Below are positions 10,056 through 22,111 of a DNA stretch of 57,039 bases, one piece after another (positions within the stretch are counted from its first letter, which is position 1; each line of letters opens with the position of its first letter). Position numbers and translations under genes: made by a program. The DNA comes from Colwellia sp. C2M11 (GTDB taxonomy: Bacteria > Pseudomonadota > Gammaproteobacteria > Enterobacterales > Alteromonadaceae). Below the pieces are notes generated by a model. The model was given only the letters and a program-made list of their open reading frames with translations, was not told the DNA's origin and ran no database searches. The DNA lies in NCBI RefSeq assembly GCF_018860915.1, contig NZ_JAHKQD010000029.1, forward strand, positions 1 to 57,039, given 5' to 3'.

Positions 10056-12488
10056 TTAGTCCCTCAGTGATGCTTTCAACTCTGTTTGTAAAGAATCAAC
10101 GACTCGATCAATAACATCTGTGATGTCTTTATCTTCAAGCGTTTTGTTTGTATCTTGTAATACTAAGGCAATGGCAAGACTTTTAAAACCATCGTCTATA
10201 CCTTGACCTTTGTATACATCAAATAAGTTTAGATCAATTAGAAGACTTCCGCCAACCTTTTCAATAAGTTGTAACACTTTTTTTGCATCAATATCGTCTT
10301 TCACTACAACAGCAAGGTCACGTCTATTGGCCGGAAAGCGAGATATATCACAGGCTTCAGGTATTTTTTGAGCTAAAATTTCAGGTAATAATAATTCAAA
10401 AATTAATGTACGGCCATTCAATCCTAATTTTCGTTCTAATTCAGGATGTAAAGCACCAACATAACCAACTAATTGACCATTTTTAGTGATTTCAGCAGTT
10501 TGCCCTGGATGTAGTGCACTAATTTCTGCTTTAGAAAACTCATATGATGTAGCATCGCACGTGAGTGAAAGCAGAGCTTCAACATCACCTTTTATATCAT
10601 AGAAATCTGTAGCCGCTTTCTCTACACTCCAATGTTCATCTGCACAATTACCACTAATAACACCAGCAATCATATGTTGTTGACGAACACCGTTTTCAGC
10701 ACTTTCATCAGGTACAAAACGTAGACCTGCTTCAAATAAACGTACTCTACTTTGCTGACGGTTTTGATTATAAGCAACCGATTGCAATAAGCCTGTCCAT
10801 AAGCTTAAACGCATAACCGACATTTCAGACGATATTGGATGAGGTAGAGTCATCACTTCTTGATCAGGATGAATTAACGATTGTACTTTAGGATCAACAA
10901 AACTGTATGTTATCGCTTCTTGGTAATCACGATTCACTAATGTATTTTTTAATTTGGCTAAATCAATATTCGCTTCTTTTTTATTGACCATTTTTAAACT
11001 AGCTTTTGGTGCAATATTAGGAATATTGTTATAGCCATAAATACGAGCAACTTCTTCAATTAAATCTACTTCGATTTTTATATCAAAACGGTAAGCAGGC
11101 ACAACAACTTGCCATTGTGTTGCACTGCCCTCGCCTTCAACACTTACAGTAAAGCCAAGACGAGTTAAAATTTCAGTTACTTTAGCGTCTTCAATATGAT
11201 GGCCAATACGACTATCTAACTTTGTACGTCTTAAAGAAACATGTTTAGTTTGCGGGATGTGACTGTCTGATTTCGCTTCAACAATAGGCCCTGCCTGACC
11301 ACCAACAATATCTAATAACAATTGTGTAGCACGTTCCATCGCATCATTTTGTAATGTTGGGTCTATTCCACGTTCATAGCGATGTGATGCATCAGTATGT
11401 AAACCGTATTGGCGAGCTTTGCCTAAAATAGCAAGTGGAGCAAAAAATGCACTTTCTAAGAAAATATCAGTTGTTTGTGTAGTGACCCCAGAATTAAGAC
11501 CGCCAAAAATACCAGCGATTGCTAATGCTTTACTATCAGCAGCACTATCAGCTATAACCAACGTTTTTTCTTTAAGTGTTACTTCATTTTCATCTAATAA
11601 TGTTAATTTTTCTGCTTTATTGGCAAAGCGTACTTTTATGCCGCCGTCAATCTTTGCTAAATCAAAAGCATGCATAGGATGCCCAAGTTCTAACAACACA
11701 TAATTAGTTACATCAACGACAGGGTCAATTGAACGTGTTCCACAACGACGTAATTTTTCTACCATCCATAATGGTGTTTGTGCCGCAGGGTTAATGCCTT
11801 TAATCACACGACCTAAATAACGAGGACATGCAGCACCTTCTTCAATTGTAATATCAAGAGCATCATCAATTGTTGGCGTAACAGCATTAATTTCAACTTC
11901 AGTAACTTCTTTTGAATTAAGCACGCCAACTTCGCGAGCTAAGCCTTTTATGCCTAAGCAGTCGCCACGGTTAGCCGTTAAATCAACATCGATAGTAACA
12001 TCGTCTAGATCTAAATATTCGCGTAAACAGGTACCTACAGGAGCATCTTGCGCTAGCTCCATAATACCATCAGAGCTATCACTTAAACCTATTTCAGATT
12101 CGCTACACAACATACCAAATGAAGGTACGCCACGTAATTTAGCCTTTTTAATTTTAAAATTACCCGGTAATACTGCACCAACGGTCGCAACCGCAACTTT
12201 AAGACCGGTGCGGCAATTTTTAGCACCACAAACAATACTAACCAATTCACCTTTTTCTACGGTAGTAGAGCTATAGTCGCCAAGGCTTATTTTTGTTACT
12301 TGCAGTTTATCTGCATCAGGGTGCGGTCCGCATTCAACCACTTCACCAATAATAACATTGGTAAATTCGCCCGCAACAGGATCGACTCCGTCTACTTCAA
12401 GACCAGCCATAGTAATTTGATGAGCTAATTCATCAGATGAAAGTGCAGGATTTACCCACTCACGTAACCAAGATTCACTAAATTTCAT
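10056..12488 (-). CDS. pheT: Phenylalanine-tRNA ligase beta subunit
   Basis: The beta subunit of the tetrameric Phe-tRNA synthetase holds the editing site and tRNA contacts. Visible domains in order: N-terminal [14 protein letters not shown] with an EMAP-like tRNA-binding domain (about 40-150), the B3/B4 editing domain (about 210-380, with [18 protein letters not shown]), B5 (about 405-480), and a C-terminal ferredoxin-fold anticodon-binding domain (about 715-810, [14 protein letters not shown]). At 810 residues it is slightly longer than the E. coli protein. It starts 10 bases after pheS with AGGA eight bases before the ATG. Confidence 0.97.
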   Translation of the reverse strand: MKFSESWLREWVNPALSSDELAHQITMAGLEVDGVDPVAGEFTNVIIGEVVECGPHPDADKLQVTKISLGDYSSTTVEKGELVSIVCGAKNCRTGLKVAVATVGAVLPGNFKIKKAKLRGVPSFGMLCSESEIGLSDSSDGIMELAQDAPVGTCLREYLDLDDVTIDVDLTANRGDCLGIKGLAREVGVLNSKEVTEVEINAVTPTIDDALDITIEEGAACPRYLGRVIKGINPAAQTPLWMVEKLRRCGTRSIDPVVDVTNYVLLELGHPMHAFDLAKIDGGIKVRFANKAEKLTLLDENEVTLKEKTLVIADSAADSKALAIAGIFGGLNSGVTTQTTDIFLESAFFAPLAILGKARQYGLHTDASHRYERGIDPTLQNDAMERATQLLLDIVGGQAGPIVEAKSDSHIPQTKHVSLRRTKLDSRIGHHIEDAKVTEILTRLGFTVSVEGEGSATQWQVVVPAYRFDIKIEVDLIEEVARIYGYNNIPNIAPKASLKMVNKKEANIDLAKLKNTLVNRDYQEAITYSFVDPKVQSLIHPDQEVMTLPHPISSEMSVMRLSLWTGLLQSVAYNQNRQQSRVRLFEAGLRFVPDESAENGVRQQHMIAGVISGNCADEHWSVEKAATDFYDIKGDVEALLSLTCDATSYEFSKAEISALHPGQTAEITKNGQLVGYVGALHPELERKLGLNGRTLIFELLLPEILAQKIPEACDISRFPANRRDLAVVVKDDIDAKKVLQLIEKVGGSLLIDLNLFDVYKGQGIDDGFKSLAIALVLQDTNKTLEDKDITDVIDRVVDSLQTELKASLRD

Positions 12489-12498
12489 TTGGGGTTTC

Positions 12499-13548
<1,050 letters not shown>

Positions 13549-13602
13549 TCAATAAATAGACTTAAAAAATGAGGTCAATTTTACATTAAACTCTATAACC
13601 AT
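13549..13602 (-). CDS. Possible Phe leader peptide for pheST
   Basis: An ATG at 13600-13602, preceded by AAGG four bases upstream, opens a 17-codon frame, MVIEFNVKLTSFFKSIY, that stops three bases before the first hairpin. It holds three Phe codons, two adjacent and near the end. The E. coli leader PheM has 14 residues with five Phe. The case rests on position and the adjacent Phe codons; such a short frame could also be chance in AT-rich DNA. Confidence 0.35.
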   Translation of the reverse strand: MVIEFNVKLTSFFKSIY

Positions 13603-13725
13603 GCCACCTTAAGATGATATGAGTCTATGATTATGTAGGATAAACTGCTTTTATTTAGTTTAAAGAGGCGTTGAAGTAAGAAATAAACATGATTTAACGC
13701 TATTAATGTTAAAAAATGAGGATAT

Positions 13726-13752
13726 AAAAAAACCAGTGACCTGCACTGGCTT
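13726..13752 (-). terminator. Rho-independent terminator of the nap operon
   Basis: On the minus strand AAAG, then stem CCAGTG / CACTGG around a five-base loop, then seven T (the A run at 13726-13732). It lies about 75 bases after the napC stop, so it closes the operon and insulates pheST. Confidence 0.88.
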
Positions 13753-13828
13753 TAATTGATTAATATTTGCTAAGTATTAAATTAATAAAAATGCATTAAT
13801 AACAATTCACAATCATTTTTACAATATA

Positions 13829-14416
13829 CTACCAACCTTCCACATCTTTCATATCTGGTAATTGATGTGCAATACCTTTATGACAATCAATACACGTTTT
13901 TTCACCGGCAGCTAATGCAGTTGAATGTTGATAAGCAGCACGTTCACTTTGCTCAGTAAAATCCATATAATCAAAATTATGACAATTACGACATTCTAAA
14001 GAGTCATTAGCTTTTAAGCGTGTCCATTCATTTTGAGCTAACCGTTTGCGGTGATCTAAGAATTTTTCACGTGTATTAATGGTGCCAAAAATAGTGCCCC
14101 ATACTTCTTTCGATGCTTGCATTTTACGTGCTATTTTATCTGTCCACTTGTGAGGCACATGACAATCAGGGCAAGTAGCCCGAACACCTGAACGGTTTGT
14201 AAAGTGGATGGTTGTTTTTAGCTCTTCATAAACATTATTTTCCATTTCATGACATGAAATACAAAATTCTTCTGTATTAGTTGCCTCTAAAGCAGTATTA
14301 AAACCACCCCAAAAAATGATACCGGCAATAAAACCACCAATGACTAAAACACCAAGGCTATAATAAGCACTAGGTTTTGTTAATGTTCGCCAACCAATTA
14401 ATAGTATATTTTTCAT
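13829..14416 (-). CDS. napC: NapC/NirT tetraheme cytochrome c
   Basis: Membrane-anchored quinol dehydrogenase that passes electrons from the quinol pool to the periplasmic NapAB. One N-terminal transmembrane helix (about 18-40) is followed by four heme sites: CISCH (52-56), CPDCH (82-86), CRNCH (142-146) and CIDCH (175-179). The length of 195 residues fits the family. It is the last gene of napEFDABC, eight bases after napB, and is followed by a strong terminator. No NapG/NapH genes are present, so NapC is the likely sole quinol link. Confidence 0.95.
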   Translation of the reverse strand: MKNILLIGWRTLTKPSAYYSLGVLVIGGFIAGIIFWGGFNTALEATNTEEFCISCHEMENNVYEELKTTIHFTNRSGVRATCPDCHVPHKWTDKIARKMQASKEVWGTIFGTINTREKFLDHRKRLAQNEWTRLKANDSLECRNCHNFDYMDFTEQSERAAYQHSTALAAGEKTCIDCHKGIAHQLPDMKDVEGW

Positions 14417-14424
14417 AATAGCTC

Positions 14425-14934
14425 CTAATGCTGATCGGTATTAACAGTTTTACTCTTCATTAAACTATTCATATCAATAAAGCTATTTTCTATTAATGGT
14501 TCAGCATCTAATTGAATCACATGGCACTGGTTACAAAAATAACGACGTGGCGATACATCGGCTAAAAAGTTACCGTCACGATCCATATAATGTGTCACGC
14601 TTACCATAGGTGCTTGAGACTTTTCAGTACGATGACGAGAATGACAAGACATACATTTATTGTTATTTCTATTTACTTCATAACCACGAATAGTATGTGG
14701 AATAATAGGTGGCTGCATAGGATAATTCCGACCTTGTTTTATATCCTTATTAACCACCTTATAAATTCTATTTGGTTCTTTTTGCGTGTCAATTTCAGTA
14801 TGATCACGTAGCGTTGCCACTGTATTTATTTCTAATTTATCTGCAGCAACCACCGTAAAGCTAATAGAAATCACTGTCAGTAAAGAAACAGCTAAAAGGT
14901 TAGTAATAGCTGATTTAATATTTAAATTTTTCAT
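14425..14934 (-). CDS. napB: Periplasmic nitrate reductase electron-transfer subunit, diheme cytochrome c
   Basis: NapB carries electrons from NapC to NapA. It has a Sec signal peptide (cleavage about residue 30, TVVAADK) and two heme c sites, CMSCH (94-98) and CNQCH (134-138). [18 protein letters not shown] and [12 protein letters not shown] are typical for the family. Nine bases separate it from napA, so the two are translated from one message. Confidence 0.95.
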   Translation of the reverse strand: MKNLNIKSAITNLLAVSLLTVISISFTVVAADKLEINTVATLRDHTEIDTQKEPNRIYKVVNKDIKQGRNYPMQPPIIPHTIRGYEVNRNNNKCMSCHSRHRTEKSQAPMVSVTHYMDRDGNFLADVSPRRYFCNQCHVIQLDAEPLIENSFIDMNSLMKSKTVNTDQH

Positions 14935-14943
14935 ATCACGATC

Positions 14944-17439
14944 CTAAACTTTCACTATTTTTATTGCGCATTTTTTATAATCCGTTTGTTTTGACAACGG
15001 GTCAGTTGCATCTAGCGTAACTTTATTGACTAAACGGCTTGCATCAAACCAAGGCATATATACTAAACCAATAGGAGGTTTATTACGGCCTCTGGTTTCA
15101 ACGCGAGTTTGTACTTCACCGCGTCGAGAAATCAGTTTTACTAAATCACCACGACGCATATTACGAGCTTTAGCATCATCAGGGTGCATGTAAACAAGCG
15201 CATCAGGCATAGATTTGTAAAGCTCTGGTACTCGTTGAGTCATTGAGCCAGAATGCCAATGTTCTAATACACGACCAGTTGATAACCATAAATCATATTC
15301 ATCGTCTGGTGACTCTGCTGGTGGCTCATAAGGTAAAGCGAAAATAATCGCCCGACCATCTTTGTGACCATAGAAATCCCAGCCACTGCCTGGTTTAACA
15401 TAAGGATCTGAGCCTTCCTTGAAACGCCATTGTGTTTCTTTACCATTCACTACTGGCCAACGTAAACCACGTTCTTGATGATATCTGTCGTACGGTGCTA
15501 AATCATGTCCATGACCGCGACCAAAACTGGCATATTCTTCAAATAAACCTTTTTGGATATAAAAACCGAAATCACGAGATTCATGATTTAACCGATCTTT
15601 TGGTATTTCATCCAATGAGAAATTACCTACAGAAGCATCTTTATAAAGCACATCAAATAATGTTTTACCACGAACGTCTGGTTTCTTAGCAATTAGCTCT
15701 TCAGGCCAAACATCTTCAACTTTGAAGCGTTTTGAAAATTCAACTAATTGCCATAGATCAGATTTAGCCCCTGTTGGCGCTTCCACCATTTGATACCAAG
15801 ATTGCGTACGACGTTCAGCATTACCATAAACGCCCTCTTTTTCTACCCACATGGCTGTAGGTAAAATTAGATCTGCAGCTTGTGCTGTTACTGTGGGGTA
15901 AGGGTCAGAGACAACAATAAAGTTTTCGGGATTACGGTAACCAGGATAAGCTTCTTCATTAATATTAGCTGCAGCCTGCATATTATTATTACATTGTACC
16001 CAGTAAAAATTTAACTTACCGTCTTTTAACATGCGGTTTTGCAATGCAGCATGATACCCTGGTTTAGCCGGCACAGTACCCGAAGGTAAATTCCATATTT
16101 TTTCGGCTGTAGCCCGATGTTTAGGGTTAGTAACAACCAAGTCAGCAGGTAAACGATGCGAAAAAGTACCAACTTCACGTGCAGTACCACACGCTGAAGG
16201 TTGGCCTGTTAATGAAAACGGACTATTACCTGGTGTTGAAATTTTCCCTGTTAATAAGTGAATATTATAAGCGAGGTTGTTCGCCCAGACACCGCGTGTA
16301 TGCTGATTAAATCCCATAGTCCAAAAAGAAGTGACTTTAATTTTAGGATCGGCATAAAGTTCAGCTAATGCTTCAAGTTTATGTACTGGTACCCCTGATA
16401 ATTTAGCGGTATATTCAGCCGTATATGTGCTAACAAATTTAGCATAAGTATCAAAATCTATTTCGGTAGAGCTACCTGCTGTTTTACCATTATTTTTCGC
16501 CACTTGCTCTAACGGATGTTCAGGGCGTAAACCATAGCCAATATCTGTTTCACCTAATCTGAAATTAGTATGTTTATTAACAAAGTCTTTATTCACGCGA
16601 TCAGTTTGAATAATATAGTTAGCAATAAAATTCAAAATAGCTAAATCAGTTTGTGGTGTGAAAACCATCCCGTTATCCGCTAAATCGAAGCTTCTGTGCT
16701 CAAAAGTTGATAATACTGCCACTTTTACATGAGGCGCACTTAAACGACGATCCGTTAAACGCGTCCATAAAATAGGATGCATTTCAGCCATATTTGAACC
16801 CCATAAGACAAACGCATCCGCGGCTTCTAAATCGTCATAACATCCCATAGGCTCATCAATGCCAAAAGTTCGCATAAAACCACCAACGGCAGAAGCCATA
16901 CAATGACGTGCATTAGGATCAATATTATTAGTACGAAACCCTGCTTTCATTAATTTTACCGCAGCGTAACCTTCTTGCACTGTCCATTGACCTGAGCCAA
17001 ACATACCAACAGCTTCAGGACCACTTTTATTCAATGTTGCTTTTGCTTTTTCAGCCATCACATCGAATGCTTTATCCCATGATACTGGTGCAAACTCGCC
17101 TTGTTTATCGTACTTACCATTAGTCATGCGTAATAATGGTTGAGTCAGCCTATCTTTCCCATACATAATTTTAGATAGAAAGTAGCCTTTAACACAGTTA
17201 AGGCCTTTATTGACAGGAGACTTAATATCGCCATGAGTGGCAACAACTTTACCATCCATGACCCCTACATTTACACTGCAACCTGTACCACAAAATCGAC
17301 AAGGTGCTTTGTCCCATTTGAGTTTAGTAATATCTGAACTTGTAATTAAGTTTGATGCTAAAGAAGGCACAGACACCCCTGCAACAGCAGCCGCTGCGGC
17401 AATAGCGTTGGCTTTAATAAATTCTCGGCGATTAATCAT
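14944..17439 (-). CDS. napA: Periplasmic nitrate reductase catalytic subunit
   Basis: NapA reduces nitrate to nitrite in the periplasm with a bis-MGD molybdenum site and one [4Fe-4S] cluster. The N-terminus has a Tat signal (NRREFIK, twin Arg at 4-5, then an Ala-rich stretch). Cluster ligands are Cys47, Cys50, Cys54 and Cys82, and Cys180 in [10 protein letters not shown] is the expected Mo ligand. The 831 residues match E. coli NapA in length. GGAAGG stands a few bases before the ATG. The NapD chaperone gene is directly upstream. Confidence 0.97.
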   Translation of the reverse strand: MINRREFIKANAIAAAAAVAGVSVPSLASNLITSSDITKLKWDKAPCRFCGTGCSVNVGVMDGKVVATHGDIKSPVNKGLNCVKGYFLSKIMYGKDRLTQPLLRMTNGKYDKQGEFAPVSWDKAFDVMAEKAKATLNKSGPEAVGMFGSGQWTVQEGYAAVKLMKAGFRTNNIDPNARHCMASAVGGFMRTFGIDEPMGCYDDLEAADAFVLWGSNMAEMHPILWTRLTDRRLSAPHVKVAVLSTFEHRSFDLADNGMVFTPQTDLAILNFIANYIIQTDRVNKDFVNKHTNFRLGETDIGYGLRPEHPLEQVAKNNGKTAGSSTEIDFDTYAKFVSTYTAEYTAKLSGVPVHKLEALAELYADPKIKVTSFWTMGFNQHTRGVWANNLAYNIHLLTGKISTPGNSPFSLTGQPSACGTAREVGTFSHRLPADLVVTNPKHRATAEKIWNLPSGTVPAKPGYHAALQNRMLKDGKLNFYWVQCNNNMQAAANINEEAYPGYRNPENFIVVSDPYPTVTAQAADLILPTAMWVEKEGVYGNAERRTQSWYQMVEAPTGAKSDLWQLVEFSKRFKVEDVWPEELIAKKPDVRGKTLFDVLYKDASVGNFSLDEIPKDRLNHESRDFGFYIQKGLFEEYASFGRGHGHDLAPYDRYHQERGLRWPVVNGKETQWRFKEGSDPYVKPGSGWDFYGHKDGRAIIFALPYEPPAESPDDEYDLWLSTGRVLEHWHSGSMTQRVPELYKSMPDALVYMHPDDAKARNMRRGDLVKLISRRGEVQTRVETRGRNKPPIGLVYMPWFDASRLVNKVTLDATDPLSKQTDYKKCAIKIVKV

Positions 17440-17511
17440 TTTGTCACCTTCCCCACTTTATTTAATGTCGTTTTAAAATGTTTCATTCAATTTTATCGTT
17501 GTTATGCTGCT

Positions 17512-17799
17512 TTAATTATTTTCACTATCAGTACTTTCATCTAAAATCTGATGATAAACAGGTGATAAATTAATAACGCCTTTATGATTTCTTATCGTAT
17601 CCATTTTGTTGCCAATATCCTTATAACTATGCCCCTCTATTGTAAAAACAATTTTACCTTCTGCACTGGTTGCATGAATTTCAGTACCATCTACCCTTGT
17701 TATTGCTTTTTGCACCTCGATTAACTGCTCAAAAATAGGATAAGCGACGAAACTTGCCACATGATATTCATCTGTTCTACTTTCATTATTTTTCGTCAT
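17512..17799 (-). CDS. napD: NapD chaperone for NapA
   Basis: A 95-residue ferredoxin-fold protein like NapD, which binds the NapA Tat signal and helps maturation. The YHVASFVAYP start, an EIHATSAEGKIVFTIEG middle segment and IRNHKGVINLSPVYHQ near the C-terminus fit the family. It lies between napF and napA in the operon. Confidence 0.92.
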   Translation of the reverse strand: MTKNNESRTDEYHVASFVAYPIFEQLIEVQKAITRVDGTEIHATSAEGKIVFTIEGHSYKDIGNKMDTIRNHKGVINLSPVYHQILDESTDSENN

Positions 17800-17844
17800 A
17801 TAATTTTTTAAATACCGCTTGTTTAATGTAAATACAGCTAAAGA

Positions 17845-18411
17845 TTAGTTTGCTTTTGGCTCGAATATAAAGGAAATAGCATCTTGTGGACATTTACTGA
17901 TGCAAGCACCACATTGAGTACAATCAACATCATTTATACTTGGCTCAGGAATACTGGAATTAAGGTAATGAAATTTAATAGCACTCGTTTCACACTCCTC
18001 ACGGCAACTTTGACAATAAATGCTATTCTTAGCTAAACACTTATCACTAATATCTATGTTAACTGGCCAAGGTTTGTTATTTTGAGCAATCTTATCCTTG
18101 GTATTTTCATTATCAATAAAATCGCCAGAGAAAAGCGGTTGCTCACAAGCATCAATACACTTATTACAAAAAGAACATTCACCTAAACTAAAATCTACGG
18201 TTGGAAAACCCTCTTCATCTTTAGTAATGATCTTGGTTTCACAACTATTTATACAGTCTTGACACTGTGTACAACCCGAAGTAAATACAGATTCATTCAC
18301 TACCCAAGGCAAACGTAATACTTGTTTTGTGTGTATCCGACCACGTAAAAGTCGCCTTCTCGCTGGATTATCAACACGTTTATTGGCTTTTGATGTTGAA
18401 GTAGACAAGGT
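17845..18411 (-). CDS. napF: Ferredoxin-type protein NapF
   Basis: NapF is a cytoplasmic iron-sulfur protein thought to help mature NapA before export. Four Cys groups are seen: CTQCQDCINSC (about 47-57), CSFCNKCIDAC (79-89), an atypical C-x7-C-xx-C-xxx-C group with CQSCREEC (125-140), and CTQCGACISKC (164-174). The start is uncertain: the frame opens with a TTG at 18432 inside napE, while a TTG at 18411, ten bases after a weak GGA and just past the napE stop, gives 188 residues and seems better. No ATG start is available. Confidence 0.9.
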   Translation of the reverse strand, partial: TLSTSTSKANKRVDNPARRRLLRGRIHTKQVLRLPWVVNESVFTSGCTQCQDCINSCETKIITKDEEGFPTVDFSLGECSFCNKCIDACEQPLFSGDFIDNENTKDKIAQNNKPWPVNIDISDKCLAKNSIYCQSCREECETSAIKFHYLNSSIPEPSINDVDCTQCGACISKCPQDAISFIFEPKAN

Positions 18412-18412
18412 A

Positions 18413-18577
18413 TTAAGATCCAGGAGGACCAAAAATAAACATTTGGCTTATCCATATGGCAAAGCCAAAACCGGCAACGATGCAAACAGATAAAATGGGA
18501 GCAAGGAAAATAGTAAGAAAAATAAAAGTGTTACGCTCATATTTTTTTTGTTGTTTGTGAAGTGTTGTTAGGCTCAT
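18413..18577 (-). CDS. napE: NapE-type small membrane protein
   Basis: A 54-residue frame opens at the ATG at 18575-18577 and stops at 18413. After a charged start (MSLTTLHKQQKKYERN) comes one transmembrane helix and the ending GFGFAIWISQMFIFGPPG, which is the NapE signature. The role of NapE in the nitrate reductase system is not settled. It is the first gene of the operon, and its stop is next to the presumed napF start. It is easy to overlook because of its size. Confidence 0.9.
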   Translation of the reverse strand: MSLTTLHKQQKKYERNTFIFLTIFLAPILSVCIVAGFGFAIWISQMFIFGPPGS

Positions 18578-18648
18578 ATCGTACTCGATAATCTATAATT
18601 AAAATCAAATTATAATGTGTACTTTAATATCATAGTTAAGCTTAGGGC

Positions 18649-18662
18649 TTGATATAGATCAA
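18649..18662 (-). promoter_or_regulatory. FNR/anaerobox upstream of napE
   Basis: TTGATATAGATCAA is a full match to the FNR consensus TTGAT-N4-ATCAA and lies 72 bases before the napE ATG. If centred at -41.5 the start site would be near 18614; TAAAGT at 18626-18621 on the minus strand is a possible -10. A perfect TATAAT at 18614-18609 would put the box near -53 instead. Oxygen-controlled expression is what is expected for nap. Confidence 0.8.
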
Positions 18663-18674
18663 GATTCAGACATA

Positions 18675-18706
18675 AAAAAACCACCGTCTATCGAAGGTGG
18701 TTTTTT
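18675..18706. terminator. Symmetric terminator downstream of the small membrane gene
   Basis: Arms AAAAAACCACC (18675-18685) and GGTGGTTTTTT (18696-18706) with a ten-base loop give a GC core and T-run on either strand. It ends the 18720-18968 gene on the minus strand and lies just upstream of the nap FNR box, shielding nap from read-through. Confidence 0.88.
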
Positions 18707-18719
18707 ATAAAAGTTGGCT

Positions 18720-18968
18720 TTATTTCAATTTATGATTTTGGGGAGGATCTTCTGTTTCTCGCTTAACAAGTATAAAAGTTAAATACATTTTTGTCGGCAA
18801 AGAAAAAACTAAACCCAACGCAATACAGACCGCACTAATAATGATGCCTGTAACGCCTAAAGACTCCATATAATCACTATAATTATGTAAATATATACCT
18901 AAAATTAACAAGCACAAACCAATACAAATAGATATTTTCAATAATAAAATAAGTTTTTTATCTGACAT
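18720..18968 (-). CDS. Small membrane protein of unknown function
   Basis: An 82-residue protein with two hydrophobic helices (about 5-26 and 38-60), a Lys-rich start and a polar tail. I do not recognise the family. AGG lies five bases before the ATG, and a strong terminator follows. It starts 35 bases after the ydiJ-type gene stop, so it is probably co-transcribed with it. Confidence 0.7.
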   Translation of the reverse strand: MSDKKLILLLKISICIGLCLLILGIYLHNYSDYMESLGVTGIIISAVCIALGLVFSLPTKMYLTFILVKRETEDPPQNHKLK

Positions 18969-19003
18969 AGTTGCCTCAAATAAAATGGTTATTTAGTGTT
19001 TTG

Positions 19004-22000
19004 TTATTGTAATTTAGCTAATAACGCCTCTACAGGATGTTTTGCTTTGAGTGCTGTTAAACGTTTCACCTGTGACCGACAAGAAAAACCTGTAGCCAAA
19101 ATTTGTGTTTGCTCTAACTCAGCTAACTTAGGCTGCCAACTTAGATTAAATAATTCTTTAGAGTTATCTAAATTAGACTTTTCATGTCCATAGGTACCGG
19201 CCATACCACAACATCCGACAGTCACTTTTTCTAAATTCAAACCAAAATGGTTAAAAATATTTGTCCATTCATTTTCACTATTCACTAAAGCGGTCTTCTC
19301 AGTACAGTGAGTAAATAATTTAAACGCTTGCTGATTTTTATCTGCAATGCTTTTGAATTTTTCATCTTGTTCAATAAACGACAACAGCCATTCATGGGCG
19401 AGCAATACTTTAAAGTCACCGCGTTTATCACCCAAAATTTTTGCGTATTCATCGCGATAACAGAGCACCATTGACGCATCCATACCTAACATGGGTATAT
19501 TCAGTTGAGTTAATTGATTTAAAAAATCACTCGATGATTGAGCTGTTTTGGCAAAGCGAGCTAAAAACCCTTTCACATGTTGCGCCTTACCGTTTGGTTT
19601 AAACGGTAATAAAATAGGCTCTAAACCTAACGCTTTTATTAACGCCATCATACTTTCGACAGTTTTAGCGTCATAGAAAGATGTAAAGGGATCTTGTACA
19701 ATTAATACGTAACCCTTACGTTGTAGGTTCGTTAAACCTTGTAATTTATTTAAATCAAACCCTGAATAACCCGCTTTTTTGACCTGTTTTTTTAATGTAG
19801 GAACACTTAATAATGGAGTGTTCACGTAACCAATAGTTTTTTCAGATAACTTATCATAAGCATTCAAACTTAAAATACTATTCATCAACTTTGGCGCTTT
19901 AGCCATTAATGGTGCTAATATTTCTACATTAGCGACAAGATGATCTTTTAGTGGTCTAGGATAGCGTGAGTGATAAATGTTGATAAACCTGCTTCTAAAA
20001 TCTGGCACATCAACCTTTATTGGACACTGGCTAGCACAAGCCTTACACGCTAAACACCCTTGCATTGCTTCCATAACTTCATGAGAGAAGTCATTTTTAT
20101 TCTCTTCTTTTTCAAAAAAAGTAAGCTTGAATTTAGTAATAGTCGTGTCTAGTAATTTTTTAACTGACCAATGATTTACTTGTGTTTCTAGTGCTAATAT
20201 ATCAACACCTTGCTTCTCTAGTAACCTTAACCATTCACGCATTAAACCAGCACGGCCTTTAGGTGAGTGACGTCTGTCCTTAATTACCTTGCTTGATGGA
20301 CACATAGGACTATTAACATCATAGTTAAAACATAAACCGTTACCATTGCAATCTAAGGCAGCACTATATGAATCTTTTACCGTAATAGGAATCTGTCGAT
20401 CAAAAAAACCACGTTTAGTATCATCAACACTGACTAATTGTTCGCTTGAATCAATCGGGGTACATATCTTACCTGGATTCATTTTATTGAGTGGATCAAA
20501 TGCGGCTTTGATTTTCCTTAATTCAGCGAATAATTCCTCGCCAAAAAACTCAGGGCCATATTCACTACGATAGCCTTTACCATGTTCCCCCCACATTAAC
20601 CCGCCATATTTAGCCGTTAATTCTACCACCTTGTCAGACAAAGTTCTCAGTAACTTTTCTTGCTCTGGGTCACACATATCAAGTGCCGGACGTACATGTA
20701 AAACACCTGCATCTACATGACCAAACATACCGTAATGCAAGTTATAACTATCAAGCAACGCTCTAAATTCACTAATGAAATCAGCTAAGTTTTCAGGCGG
20801 TACCGCAGTATCTTCTGCAAAAGCTAACGGTTTTTGCCTGCCATCTGTATTACCTAAAAGTCCTACCGCTTTTTTACGCATAGCATAAAGCTTATTGATA
20901 CTACTTAAATCAGAGGTGACTTGATAGCCAATCACTCCACAAGCACTACCATTTTCTTCATTGGCAATTGTTTCATCTAAACCAGCTGTTAAAATGGCAA
21001 CCTGCTCAGCTAAGTCTTCAACGCTTGTCCCATTAAATTCAACAATATTAATACCATCCATGACTTTGTTAGGCACGTCAGTAATTAAGTCACTTACGCT
21101 GTGCCAAACAATATCTTGTTTAGCTAGGTTTAACACTTTACTGTCGATAGTCTCTACTGAAGTTGCTTTTGCCTTCACTAAAAAAGGTGAATGACGTAAT
21201 GCAGAATCAAAACTATCATATTTAATATTAATTAACGTTTTAGCGGGGCTAATAGGAGTAATATTAAGTTTAGCCTGACAAACAAAAGCTAATGAGCCCT
21301 CTGAGCCAGTTATTATTCTGCTTAAATCAAATGTATTCAGTTCCTCATTTTCACTACCTTGAGCTTGTAATACATTTTCCAAATCATAACCGGTTAAAAA
21401 TCGATTTAAACGGGGGAATTTTTTCAGAATAAGCTCGCGGTTATCAACACTAGACGCGAGAACCTGTTGAACTATTCTGCCATGACTAGTTTCTTCTTTT
21501 GCCAACGCTTGTGCTTGGGTGATCGTCATAGGTTCAGTATTAAGTACATCGCCATTTGCTAGCACAGAAGTTAAAGCTAAAACATGATCAGACGTTTTAC
21601 CATACACTAATGAGCCTTGGCCAGAAGCATCAGTATTAATCATTCCACCGATAGTGGCACGGTTACTTGTTGATAAATCGGGTGCAAAGAAAAAACCATG
21701 TGGACGTAAATAATCATTTAATTGATCTTTTACTACACCCGCCTCTACTTTCACCCAGCGTTCTTCAATATTTATTTCTAATACTTTATTAATATATTTA
21801 GATAAATCAACAATGATACCCGGTGTTAAACTTTGTCCATTGGTTCCTGTACCACCACCTCTAGCACTAAATTTTATATCGCTATAATTATCTTCACTTG
21901 CCGTTTTAGCCAATAAGATAATATCTTGTTGTGTGCGGGGGTTAATAACTAACTGGGGCAATTGCTGATATATACTATTATCAGTTGCAACAGCAAGACG

Positions 22001-22111
22001 TGCACTATATTTGGCACTAATATCACCCGTGAAGTTTTTAGCTTTTAACGCACGAACAAAATTATCGTAAAGAGGAGAAAGGTGTGTTTGATGATCAATA
22101 CGAGGTAGCAT
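19004..22111 (-). CDS. ydiJ: YdiJ-type FAD/Fe-S dehydrogenase, probably D-2-hydroxyglutarate dehydrogenase
   Basis: A 1035-residue fusion: an N-terminal FAD-binding type 4 domain (about 45-290, with FSARGGGTGTNGQS), the FAD-oxidase C domain (to about 560), and a C-terminal Fe-S half with CLACKACASQCPIKVD near 670 and a GCCGMAGTYGHE cysteine-rich motif near the end. The start LPRIDHQT...STDNSIYQ-like region aligns with E. coli YdiJ, reported to oxidise D-2-hydroxyglutarate. Substrate is assigned by family only; D-lactate-type hydroxy acids remain possible. The quinone or other acceptor is not visible from sequence. Confidence 0.88.
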   Translation of the reverse strand: MLPRIDHQTHLSPLYDNFVRALKAKNFTGDISAKYSARLAVATDNSIYQQLPQLVINPRTQQDIILLAKTASEDNYSDIKFSARGGGTGTNGQSLTPGIIVDLSKYINKVLEINIEERWVKVEAGVVKDQLNDYLRPHGFFFAPDLSTSNRATIGGMINTDASGQGSLVYGKTSDHVLALTSVLANGDVLNTEPMTITQAQALAKEETSHGRIVQQVLASSVDNRELILKKFPRLNRFLTGYDLENVLQAQGSENEELNTFDLSRIITGSEGSLAFVCQAKLNITPISPAKTLINIKYDSFDSALRHSPFLVKAKATSVETIDSKVLNLAKQDIVWHSVSDLITDVPNKVMDGINIVEFNGTSVEDLAEQVAILTAGLDETIANEENGSACGVIGYQVTSDLSSINKLYAMRKKAVGLLGNTDGRQKPLAFAEDTAVPPENLADFISEFRALLDSYNLHYGMFGHVDAGVLHVRPALDMCDPEQEKLLRTLSDKVVELTAKYGGLMWGEHGKGYRSEYGPEFFGEELFAELRKIKAAFDPLNKMNPGKICTPIDSSEQLVSVDDTKRGFFDRQIPITVKDSYSAALDCNGNGLCFNYDVNSPMCPSSKVIKDRRHSPKGRAGLMREWLRLLEKQGVDILALETQVNHWSVKKLLDTTITKFKLTFFEKEENKNDFSHEVMEAMQGCLACKACASQCPIKVDVPDFRSRFINIYHSRYPRPLKDHLVANVEILAPLMAKAPKLMNSILSLNAYDKLSEKTIGYVNTPLLSVPTLKKQVKKAGYSGFDLNKLQGLTNLQRKGYVLIVQDPFTSFYDAKTVESMMALIKALGLEPILLPFKPNGKAQHVKGFLARFAKTAQSSSDFLNQLTQLNIPMLGMDASMVLCYRDEYAKILGDKRGDFKVLLAHEWLLSFIEQDEKFKSIADKNQQAFKLFTHCTEKTALVNSENEWTNIFNHFGLNLEKVTVGCCGMAGTYGHEKSNLDNSKELFNLSWQPKLAELEQTQILATGFSCRSQVKRLTALKAKHPVEALLAKLQ

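Noticed and set aside
18300..18485. 61-codon minus-strand frame overlapping napE and napF
   Set aside because: It is out of frame with both real genes and has no start signal; NapE in the neighbouring frame has a clear family signature.
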